From: Treponema sp. | GTDB lineage: Bacteria > Spirochaetota > Spirochaetia > Treponematales > Breznakiellaceae | Direction of reading: 5' to 3' | Length of the DNA: 38,350 bases | Assembly (NCBI GenBank): GCA_009780855.1 | Contig: WQZG01000031.1 | Span: 1-38,350 of the forward strand | Made by a program: the position numbers and the translations under genes | Shown: in pieces, positions 1 to 6,727 of the stretch | How the letters are laid out: each line of letters begins with the position of its first letter | How positions within the stretch are numbered: position 1 is the stretch's first letter | The notes under the pieces: generated by a model | What the model saw: only the letters and a program-made list of their open reading frames with translations | What the model was told of the DNA's origin: nothing | Database searches by the model: none

Positions 1-1
1 A

Positions 2-106
2 AAAATCATGTCATATGTTGGGACTGCGAAAAAACAAAAGATAAATCCTTATGAAGCAATTCGACAGGCTATTTTAGGAAATCCTGATATCATTTTTGCT
101 AGATAG
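2..106 (+). pseudogene. C-terminal remnant of an IS66-type transposase
   Basis: An open frame runs in from the window edge and stops at TAG 104-106. It reads MSYVGTAKKQKINPYEAIRQ and continues to a short hydrophobic end. The 'GTAK...NPYEAI' pattern resembles the extreme C-terminus of IS66-family transposases, where a G-T-A/C-K-x(n)-N-P-Y-E block closes the protein. Only about 34 codons are visible, so it cannot be told whether an intact transposase lies upstream of the window. The following DNA is another gene fragment, so insertion-element debris is likely. The family call rests on recall of the motif, without a search. Confidence 0.5.
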
Positions 107-110
107 TCCT

Positions 111-305
111 GAACAGTCACAAAATTTTAGACAATTTTACCTTTCTTTTCCCAATGGTTTTCAATTCGCTAGACGCCGTCTAGCGAATCCGGAGAACTTG
201 TCGTGGTCACACTGGTGCGCGATTATGCGTATCGATGATGAAGCCGAAAGAAAAACAACTTGCGGCAATGATAGAAAAGAAAAATTCAAAGTTATTGCGG
301 GATAA
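111..305 (+). pseudogene. Fragment of a DUF1016 (YhcG-type) nuclease gene
   Basis: This frame contains NFRQFYLSFP followed by LSWSHWCAIMRIDDEAER. That order matches the N-terminal domain of DUF1016/YhcG proteins (PD-(D/E)XK nuclease superfamily), which typically read N-(L/M)-R-x-FY-x-x-FP ... LSWSHY-x-x-L-x-x-I-x-(N/D)-x-x-x-R. The part upstream of this block and the whole catalytic C-terminal half are missing. After 'AER' the sequence no longer resembles the family and stops at 305. It directly follows the transposase remnant, so I read it as a decayed gene piece, not a functional small protein. No ribosome site precedes the only Met of this frame at 96. Confidence 0.5.
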
Positions 306-308
306 CCA

Positions 309-905
309 ATGGTAGTTCTGTATATTTGTTCCTATGCGATACTTGCAGGTTTTTTTCTGATTGAGCGCTTTGTCAGGAAAGGCAAAGACACCAAGAACAT
401 GAGCAGAACTGAATTTGACAGGGGCAGCACCGTTTTTATTTCAATAGTAATGGGTATAGCCTTTATTCTGGTTCCTTTATCTCCCTTGTTTAATTATTTT
501 AATATAGGCATGTGTTTTAATTTATGGGTAAGTATCTGCGGTAATTTACTTGGTATTGCCGGGCTTTTTATACGATATTTTGCGTTCTCTGCACTTGGCA
601 GGTTTTTTACCAGAACGCTGCGCAAAGCCGAAGAACACACTCTGGTCATGACCGGAATTTACCGTTACATACGGCATCCCGGTTACCTTTCTGATCTATT
701 GATATTTATCGGTGTCAGTTTTGGTATGGGGAACCTGCTGGCCATGATCGCCATACCTGTCATGTTTATTCCTGCATATATTTACCGCATTCAGACAGAA
801 GAAAAAATGCTTGTCGGGATTTTTGGCGATGAATATATTTCCTACCGTAAAAAAACCGGAATGCTGCTGCCGTCATTTTTAAATTTTGTCCAGTTCAGAA
901 AATGA
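309..905 (+). CDS. Isoprenylcysteine carboxyl methyltransferase (ICMT)-like membrane protein
   Basis: The product is a 198-residue polytopic membrane protein with hydrophobic stretches near residues 3-20, 43-65, 70-95 and 135-160. The C-terminal half has the ICMT/phospholipid-methyltransferase signature: GIYRYIRHPGYL (about 117-128), then the E-E-K-ML ... FGDEY-x-x-Y-(K/R)-K block (about 164-182). In the family these residues bind S-adenosylmethionine and form the catalytic pocket. Bacterial members methylate unknown small lipophilic substrates, so the real substrate is not predicted. ATG 309 follows a gcggga-like weak ribosome site. The last 27 bases overlap the 3' end of the convergent sigma-factor gene. 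It is not obviously part of the sulfatase system. Confidence 0.8.
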   Translation: MVVLYICSYAILAGFFLIERFVRKGKDTKNMSRTEFDRGSTVFISIVMGIAFILVPLSPLFNYFNIGMCFNLWVSICGNLLGIAGLFIRYFAFSALGRFFTRTLRKAEEHTLVMTGIYRYIRHPGYLSDLLIFIGVSFGMGNLLAMIAIPVMFIPAYIYRIQTEEKMLVGIFGDEYISYRKKTGMLLPSFLNFVQFRK

Positions 906-1397
906 TTCTTCCAGTTTTGCGCGTAAAAACTTAACCGCGTAATGCTTGCGCGACAAAACGGTATTTACCGGCACATTGGTTTTTTCGGCAACTTCCTTTA
1001 CCGGCATATTATAAAATTCGGTTAATTCAAAAACTTTGCGCTGTTCCTGAGGCAGTCCGGCGACCGCGGCTTTAATTTTATTTTGAATCAGTGTACGCAG
1101 ATAAATTGTGTCCGGGTCTGTATCGCCTCCAAACAGGATATCTGCCATATCATCATCAATGTATTCGTCCTCTTTCTTTTTTCTGTAATAATCAATAATC
1201 CTGTTGCCGGCAACACGGTAGAGCCATGCGGCCGTGTTTTCAACAGGATTGGCAAGATCGCTCATTCTTGAAAATTGATAAAATACTTCCTGCAGAATAT
1301 CTTCCGCATCTTCAATCAGATGAACCTTGCCAAGTATGAATTTTAAAAGGCGCTGTTTGAATTGTCTGAATGTATCCGATGTTGTTTTGCCTGACAT
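879..1397 (-). CDS. ECF-type RNA polymerase sigma factor
   Basis: The 172-residue protein has the two-domain layout of ECF (group 4) sigma factors. A sigma-2 region lies at about 15-80, with DAEDILQEVFYQF and an aromatic/basic 'AAWLYRVAGNRIIDYYRKKK' segment for -10 binding. A sigma-4 helix-turn-helix lies at about 110-165 (LPQEQRKVFELTEF ... PVKEVAEKTNVPVNTVLSR). It is the last gene of a minus-strand cassette, 60 bases after the ABC-2 permease, with an aaggat/cagga ribosome site. ECF genes usually sit next to an anti-sigma gene. None is recognisable here, though the small membrane protein at the head of the cassette is a weak candidate. Its regulon is unknown. Confidence 0.9.
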   Translation of the reverse strand: MSGKTTSDTFRQFKQRLLKFILGKVHLIEDAEDILQEVFYQFSRMSDLANPVENTAAWLYRVAGNRIIDYYRKKKEDEYIDDDMADILFGGDTDPDTIYLRTLIQNKIKAAVAGLPQEQRKVFELTEFYNMPVKEVAEKTNVPVNTVLSRKHYAVKFLRAKLEESFSELDKI

Positions 1398-1457
1398 TTA
1401 ATCCTGAAATTTAATCCTTATTGAAGCCTCTGAATTATACCTGCTGTATAAAACCCG

Positions 1458-2276
1458 CTACCTGTTTTTCTCGGCTCTTGCGAAAAAGAAAGTTCCGATG
1501 ACAAGACAAAGTATTGTCAATGCGGCAATTACGATAAAATTTACCAGGGGGTTAAACATTACAACAGTATTGTATTCCGGTGTCCCCGCGTATACAACAG
1601 CCCGTGTTAAGTCCAGACAATAAGTCATCGGCAAAAGCCGGCTGATGACAAATAACGCGCCGCTTGACTGGCTTACCGGAATAATCGCGCCGGCCAGGAA
1701 CATTTGCGGTACAGTAATCAGGGATACAGCCATATTGGCTGCAGTTTTACTTTTTATTAATCCGATAAGTATCATTGCCAGTGCGCCGCTGGAGAGACAC
1801 ATGAGCGGGGACAGCGCGAGTATCAGAACAAGCTGTCCGGCTTTAAGGGTGATGCCCATTATAAGACCGACAATAAGAGTACCGGCAAGACTGATAATGG
1901 CCGCAAACATGGAGCCGAAAATTTTGCCGATTACAAGCGAATACCTGGAGACCGGCGACACAAGCATTTCCTGCATAAAGTCGGTTTGGTGGTCATCAAC
2001 AAAACTGGTCATATTCATCGAGGTCATCATAAATAACATGTTAACCAGCATTCCCACCAGCATAAACGGTCCGAATTTAAAATTCAGGGACGCCGCCATA
2101 TTCTGCGCCAGATTGCCGCCTATGGCTCCCAACATTAAAAGAGGCAGGGCAAAACTCATAATGGGTGTGGAAGCGGATTTAAAAAAAAGCGTTATATCCC
2201 TGGCCATTACCGTGATAACAGTATTAAGTTCCCTGAATATTCTGGATTTTTTTTGAGCCGCTGAGTAGTTATTCAT
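1458..2276 (-). CDS. ABC-2 type exporter permease
   Basis: The 272-residue integral membrane protein has about six hydrophobic segments and the ABC-2 pattern of a long N-terminal cytoplasmic stretch, then TM helices. It includes DHQTDFMQEMLVSPVSRYSL, the conserved 'E-x-L-x-(S/T)-P-V/I-x-R' amphipathic element of DrrB/NodJ-type permeases. I chose ATG 2276 (MNNYSAAQKK) over a further-upstream ATG because it overlaps the ATPase stop by 8 bases, a typical coupled junction. The upstream extension would lie deep in the ATPase gene. With the adjacent ATPase it should form a drug- or lipid-type exporter; the substrate cannot be predicted. Confidence 0.87.
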   Translation of the reverse strand: MNNYSAAQKKSRIFRELNTVITVMARDITLFFKSASTPIMSFALPLLMLGAIGGNLAQNMAASLNFKFGPFMLVGMLVNMLFMMTSMNMTSFVDDHQTDFMQEMLVSPVSRYSLVIGKIFGSMFAAIISLAGTLIVGLIMGITLKAGQLVLILALSPLMCLSSGALAMILIGLIKSKTAANMAVSLITVPQMFLAGAIIPVSQSSGALFVISRLLPMTYCLDLTRAVVYAGTPEYNTVVMFNPLVNFIVIAALTILCLVIGTFFFARAEKNR

Positions 2277-3225
2277 TTTTATTTCCTTCGCCTGTTTTTT
2301 GCAGTAACTGGACGTAGGCATCTTCCAGTGAGGGCTCATGTATCTTTAATACGGTAAGCGGTGTTTTAATTTTCGAAATCAATTCCTGCGCCGTATTACC
2401 CCGGAACGGGACTATGATTTGTCCGTTTGCCCTGTAATGCAGCTGCTTGTCCGATAATTCCGCTTTTAAGGATTCCCTGTCTGCCGCGTCGATGATCAGC
2501 TCCTGTCTTAAAAGGTTCTTCTTCATTTCGTCCGGTGTACCAATGGAGACAATTTTACCGTGGTTTATTACACATACCGTATCCGTGTTTTCCGCTTCGT
2601 CGATATAGTGGGTAGTTAAAAAAACCGTTATACCGTACTCGCGCCGTATTGTATTTATGTAATCCCATAATCCGCGGCGGCTTACCGCATCAAGCCCCTG
2701 GGTTGGTTCATCAAGGAACAATACCCTTGGCGTGTGAATCAGGCTGCGGATGATTTCCAGTTTGCGCTGCATACCGCCGGAAAGTTTCCTGACCGGTTTT
2801 CCCAGAACATCCTGTAATCCAACCATTTCTGTCAGTTCAAGCACTTTTTTACGGTAATTTTCTGGCATTAATTTAAAGCCGGGGCGGTAACCGTACATAC
2901 CGTAAAGACATGCGTGGAAGCGGATATTTTCTTCTGCTGTAAGATTCGGGTCAAGGCTTGGCTGCTGGAAAATAATGCCGATCTGTTCGCGTACATGCCG
3001 CGCTTCTTTATCCGCGTCAAAACCGGCGATGCGCAGTTCACCTGAAGTTTTGGAAAGAGTCGTGGTCAATATGGAAATCGTTGTCGTCTTCCCGGCTCCG
3101 TTGGGCCCCAGGAAGGCGAAAAACTCTCCTTCCTGTACGGTACAACTTATATTGTCCACCGCCGCTTTGTCGGCGCCCCTGTACCGCTTGGTCAGGTTTT
3201 CCACCGCGATGACCGGTTTACTCAT
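2269..3225 (-). CDS. ABC exporter ATP-binding protein (DrrA/NodI type)
   Basis: The 318-residue ATPase has Walker A GPNGAGKTTT (about 40-49), Q-loop FQQP (about 86-89), signature LSGGMQRKLEI (about 148-158), Walker B VLFLDEP and an H-loop TTH. The sequence 'DEPTQGLDAVSRR' and the C-terminal extension of about 90 residues place it in the DrrA/NodI branch, which partners ABC-2 permeases. ATG 3225 is preferred to GTG 3228 on spacing to aaggt. The start overlaps the end of the upstream small membrane gene and the end overlaps the permease by 8 bases, so the three are translationally coupled. It is an exporter subunit and should not be taken for the missing ATPase of the sugar importers. Confidence 0.92.
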   Translation of the reverse strand: MSKPVIAVENLTKRYRGADKAAVDNISCTVQEGEFFAFLGPNGAGKTTTISILTTTLSKTSGELRIAGFDADKEARHVREQIGIIFQQPSLDPNLTAEENIRFHACLYGMYGYRPGFKLMPENYRKKVLELTEMVGLQDVLGKPVRKLSGGMQRKLEIIRSLIHTPRVLFLDEPTQGLDAVSRRGLWDYINTIRREYGITVFLTTHYIDEAENTDTVCVINHGKIVSIGTPDEMKKNLLRQELIIDAADRESLKAELSDKQLHYRANGQIIVPFRGNTAQELISKIKTPLTVLKIHEPSLEDAYVQLLQKTGEGNKNE

Positions 3226-3544
3226 CACCGCTTACCTTGTTAATAAATTCTTTGCGTTCGTCTTCGCTCATCTTCATCCATTTTTCGCGCAATTTGCCTG
3301 CATGGCCTCCTAAAAGCGATTCGGTTCTTCTGACGCCGCGGTGTGTAAGACCGCCTCCCAGCCCGCCGAACAAAATTCTTGTTAATAGAAGAATCCCCGC
3401 AGCCTGCCAGTAATTCAATGCCGGAAGGTTCAAAAGTCCGGGCATAAGCGCATTCCATAACAGCATTACCGCAGCGCCAAAAACCGCAATCATTACAAGC
3501 ATTATCAATACACCTGTAAACCGGAATCTTAATGTTCTTTTCAT
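3218..3544 (-). CDS. Small membrane protein, first gene of the exporter cassette
   Basis: The 108-residue protein starts at ATG 3544, preceded by aggag at good spacing. The open frame extends to 3646 but that part looks non-coding. It has two hydrophobic helices (about 10-32 and 42-62) joined by 'LLWNALMPGLLNLPALNYWQ'. The second helix ends ILFGGLGGG, followed by a basic, charged tail ending in KWMKMSEDERKEFINKV. Similar 'LWN-x-LMP-x-x-(F/L)-x-LP-x-x-x-(F/Y)WQA-x-G' proteins occur next to ECF sigma factors in other bacteria, to my recollection, but I know no function. It overlaps the ATPase start. It could sense or anchor something for the exporter or sigma factor; that is inference. Confidence 0.75.
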   Translation of the reverse strand: MKRTLRFRFTGVLIMLVMIAVFGAAVMLLWNALMPGLLNLPALNYWQAAGILLLTRILFGGLGGGLTHRGVRRTESLLGGHAGKLREKWMKMSEDERKEFINKVSGDE

Positions 3545-3657
3545 ATTTTTACTCCTATACATTAATAGACGAATAGACTGGCAAAATATTCTATCAAAAA
3601 TATTTTTTTTATAAAAAATTTTTTCTGCCTTACTGCCGGTATTCAATGTCTTAACTC

Positions 3658-3686
3658 TTGAACGGCGTTTGTTTAAGTGTTATAAA
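3658..3686 (+). promoter_or_regulatory. Probable promoter of the sulfatase operon
   Basis: TTGAAC (3658-3663), a 17-base spacer and TATAAA (3681-3686) give a good sigma-70-type match. The expected start is near 3693, immediately before the aagggga ribosome site (3695-3701). The 5' leader would be only about 13 bases. A short inverted repeat, ttccc-aaag-gggaa (3688-3701), spans the start region and ribosome site and could be an operator. The divergent exporter cassette starts at 3544, so this intergenic region serves both directions. Confidence 0.6.
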
Positions 3687-3705
3687 ATTCCCAAAGGGGA
3701 ATCAA

Positions 3706-5196
3706 ATGAAAAACAGACAAGTTGTATTTTTAATGACCGACACAACCCGCAAAGATATGCTGGGCTGCTACGGCGACAGCAGGATGATAACTCCGAATCT
3801 GGACAAACTGGCTGCGGAAGGCATCAGGTTTGACAAGGCATACACCTGCCAGCCTGTGTGCGGGCCGGCGCGTTCGGCAATCTTTACCGGTCTTTTTCCC
3901 CATTCCAACGGATCGGTGGCCAATTCGGTTGCGCTCGGCGACAATGTTAAAACAATAGGCCAGCGCCTTAACGACAACGGAATTAACTGCGGCTATATAG
4001 GCAAATGGCACCTTGACGGCAGTGATTACTTTGGCAACGGAGTCTGCCCGCAGGGCTGGAATAAAAAGTACTGGTACGATATGCGCACTTACCTCGAAGA
4101 GTTTTCTGACGAAGACCGCCTCAAATCACGGAAGCCGGACAGCTCCTTCGAACCCTGGATGACCGCGGAGTTTACCTATGCCCACCGCTGCTCAAACCGG
4201 GCCATTGATTTTCTTAACGAGAACCGGGACAAATCTTTTTTTCTGGCGGTTTCCTATGACGAACCCCACGGCCCTTTCCTTTGCCCGGCGCCCTATAACA
4301 CCATGTACAAGGATTTCCAAATCGAAGACAACCCGGCGTATCACGACGATCTTGCCAATAAGCCAATGATGCAAAAACTCTGGGCCGGGAACAGACTCGG
4401 TAAATCATCTGAAGAATTGCGCAGGGGCGAGAAACATTGTCAGTTATACTACGGCTGCAACAGTTTTGTAGATTCCGAGATCGGGCGCGTCATTGACCGC
4501 GTTAACCAGATAGTCCCGGATGCCCTTGTAATTTTTACATCCGACCACGGTGACATGATGGGCGCTCATTGTCTGTCCAGCAAAAACGCGACAGCCTACA
4601 AGGAAACCGCGAACATACCTCTTATTATCCGCGGCGGAGAAAAAGGCAAAGTTGTAAACGATCCATGTTCCCATATCGATATGGTTCCCACGATTATGGA
4701 TTACATGGGACTGCCCCTTCCCAAAGTGCTGGAAGGCAAAAGCATGCTGCCCCAGATTTACGATACCAAAAAGAAAACCAACAGCACCGTATTCTTCGAG
4801 TTTACGCGTTACGAAATCGATCATGACACATTCGGCGGCCTGCAGATGATGCGCGCCGCGGTAAGCGATCGTTACAAAATGGCGATTTATCTTTTGGACA
4901 CTGATGAATTCTACGATATGGAAAATGATCCTTATGAAGTACACAACCTTATAAATGATGAAAAATACAGCGCAGCCCGCGACAAACTTCATGATGAAAT
5001 TCTGGCGGAAATGGACCGAACCCGCGATCTTTACCGCGGCTATCAATGGGCATGCAGGCCATGGCGCAAGGACAAAAAGCCAAACTGGAGAAACAGCGGC
5101 CTTACCAGACAGCGCGAGAACGAAGAGTACGAGCCAAGACAGCTCGATTACAATACAGGTCTGCCCATGGTTGAGGCTTCGAGGGGCAAGGGATAA
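3706..5196 (+). CDS. Type I sulfatase 1 (Cys-type, cytoplasmic)
   Basis: The 496-residue protein belongs to the formylglycine-dependent sulfatases (alkaline-phosphatase fold). VCGPARSAIFTG places the modifiable Cys at 52 (C-x-P-x-R). The N-terminal metal site is MTDTTRKD (D12), GKWH is at 99-102 and the second metal site is TSDHGDMMGAH (D280/H281), with a Lys at 293. The C-terminal subdomain ends with the usual 'EFYDMENDPYEVHNL' strand. ATG 3706 is chosen because aagggga sits just upstream; an in-frame ATG at 3658 would lie over the promoter. No signal peptide is present, so it should act on sulfate esters that have been imported. It is the first gene of the operon. Its sulfatase subfamily and bond specificity cannot be assigned by eye. 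Confidence 0.95.
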   Translation: MKNRQVVFLMTDTTRKDMLGCYGDSRMITPNLDKLAAEGIRFDKAYTCQPVCGPARSAIFTGLFPHSNGSVANSVALGDNVKTIGQRLNDNGINCGYIGKWHLDGSDYFGNGVCPQGWNKKYWYDMRTYLEEFSDEDRLKSRKPDSSFEPWMTAEFTYAHRCSNRAIDFLNENRDKSFFLAVSYDEPHGPFLCPAPYNTMYKDFQIEDNPAYHDDLANKPMMQKLWAGNRLGKSSEELRRGEKHCQLYYGCNSFVDSEIGRVIDRVNQIVPDALVIFTSDHGDMMGAHCLSSKNATAYKETANIPLIIRGGEKGKVVNDPCSHIDMVPTIMDYMGLPLPKVLEGKSMLPQIYDTKKKTNSTVFFEFTRYEIDHDTFGGLQMMRAAVSDRYKMAIYLLDTDEFYDMENDPYEVHNLINDEKYSAARDKLHDEILAEMDRTRDLYRGYQWACRPWRKDKKPNWRNSGLTRQRENEEYEPRQLDYNTGLPMVEASRGKG

Positions 5197-5219
5197 AATT
5201 TAAAGGGATAAAACTTAAA

Positions 5220-6686
5220 ATGAATGATAAACCGGCAATTATTTTTATTACCTGCGATGAGCTTCGCAGGGATACTTTGGGTTTTTACGGAAACCAGGCC
5301 ATATCAACGCCCAACATCGACGGCCTTGCTGCAAAGTCTATGGTTTATGATGAATGTTTTACAACCAGCCCCTGGTGCCTGCCGGCCCGCTGTTCGATAC
5401 TCACCGGACTTTACCCGCACCGCAGCGGCGCTTACAGCAATTTCAGGAAGTGCCCGCTGGACGGCAATGTACGGAATCTTTTTAAAGAACTGCGCGCCGG
5501 CGGATACAAAACTTCGCTTTTTGGAAAATGCCATTTCGCGCCTGTCCCGTACAGCGAAACCAAACCGGACGTTACATTGCCTTACGATGAGTTCCGTGAT
5601 TATTATGTAAGCCTTGGTCTTGACCATCTTGATCTGCAGGACGACAAGCAGGTCTCCGTCTGGTTCTATGATGACTACAGCAAGGAACTGGACAAAGCCG
5701 GTTTCCTTAAACCATACCGGGACAATACCTGGAATAAATCCATGCAAAAAGTTTTCCCTTTCCCGGGCCCGGCTAAATGGCATCCTGACGCGTGGACCGG
5801 CGGCAGAGCCGCGGAATTTATCAGGAATGATAAAAAAGAAAAACCGCTGTTTGCCTGGATTTCCTTCAGCGGGCCCCATTATCCTTTTGACCCTCCCGCC
5901 GAATACCTTGACCGGGTTGACGGTTCAAAGTTGTATCCGCGAAAAATAAGGGATGGGGAACTCGCCGACGTTACCAGAATCCATCACAAAAGTTTTTACG
6001 GGGGCCCAGGTCACGGAGGCCGCGCCGACGGTTCCGGCTCCGCGCCGGATCATGCCTGCGTTAATTATACTGAAGAGTACTGGACACGCCTAAAAGAAAA
6101 TTACAATGCAAACGTCGCGTTAATCGACGATTGGGTTGGTGAAATTCTTGCGGCTGTCAGGGAACAGTACGGCGAAAACTCCCTTGTATTTTTTACAGCG
6201 GATCACGGCGAAATGCTGGGCAATCACGGTTTGTGGGGAAAACACAACTGCGCATACGATGAGGTTTGGCGTATCCCCATGTTTGTAAAACCGCCGCATG
6301 CTGAAAATGCACATAACAGTAAAGCATCGCCGGACAATTCGGCGCATCGGCTGGACAGCCTTGTTAATCTTAACGATGTTTTACCCACGTGCCTTGAAGC
6401 TGCGGGTCTGCCGGCAATCCCGTCCGATGGACACAGTCTGCTGTCCGGAGGGGGAGTTAGCCGCAACTATACTTTTGCCGAGGGAGAAGGTTATATCGCG
6501 TGCACTGACGGCAGGTATAAATATGTTCACGTGCAAAAACCCGGTGAGGACTTTAGGGAACTGCTGGACAGGAAAGCGGAGCCCGAGGAATTTTCAAACC
6601 TGATTAACAATCCGGACTGCCGGGAAGCGGCGGGACGCCTCAAGGAAAAAGTAATCGAACATTTTATGCCAAAAGTATTACCATAG
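5220..6686 (+). CDS. Type I sulfatase 2 (Cys-type, cytoplasmic)
   Basis: This is a 488-residue sulfatase lying 23 bases after sulfatase 1, with aaaggga as ribosome site. The formylglycine site is WCLPARCSILTG (Cys53), the GKCH motif is at 102-105, and the second metal site is TADHGEMLGNHGLWGKH. The first metal site reads TCDELRRD (D13), with Cys where many relatives have Ser. A Gly/His/Ser-rich insertion around 263-280 (GGPGHGGRADGSGSAPDH) follows the substrate-binding region and may be a flexible active-site loop. There is no signal peptide. It diverges strongly from sulfatase 1, so a different linkage or position on the glycan is likely. Confidence 0.95.
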   Translation: MNDKPAIIFITCDELRRDTLGFYGNQAISTPNIDGLAAKSMVYDECFTTSPWCLPARCSILTGLYPHRSGAYSNFRKCPLDGNVRNLFKELRAGGYKTSLFGKCHFAPVPYSETKPDVTLPYDEFRDYYVSLGLDHLDLQDDKQVSVWFYDDYSKELDKAGFLKPYRDNTWNKSMQKVFPFPGPAKWHPDAWTGGRAAEFIRNDKKEKPLFAWISFSGPHYPFDPPAEYLDRVDGSKLYPRKIRDGELADVTRIHHKSFYGGPGHGGRADGSGSAPDHACVNYTEEYWTRLKENYNANVALIDDWVGEILAAVREQYGENSLVFFTADHGEMLGNHGLWGKHNCAYDEVWRIPMFVKPPHAENAHNSKASPDNSAHRLDSLVNLNDVLPTCLEAAGLPAIPSDGHSLLSGGGVSRNYTFAEGEGYIACTDGRYKYVHVQKPGEDFRELLDRKAEPEEFSNLINNPDCREAAGRLKEKVIEHFMPKVLP

Positions 6687-6727
6687 CAAAAACCGGGTTT
6701 AATTAAAAATGGTTTGAGGCAGTGCGT

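Noticed and set aside
96..305. An intact 69-aa gene
   Set aside because: The sequence is the middle of a DUF1016-type N-terminal domain with both ends missing and no ribosome site, so a fragment is the better reading.
1645..2256. 203-codon open frame on the plus strand inside the ABC-2 permease gene
   Set aside because: Antisense shadow of a clear membrane-protein gene; composition follows the opposite strand.
2269..3225. The missing ATPase for the sugar importers
   Set aside because: Its signature and C-terminal extension are of the DrrA/NodI exporter type and it is coupled to an ABC-2 permease; importer ATPases of MsmX type look different.
4444..5046. 200-codon open frame on the minus strand inside sulfatase 1
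   Set aside because: It lies wholly antisense to a gene with complete catalytic motifs, has no ribosome site and no recognisable motif.
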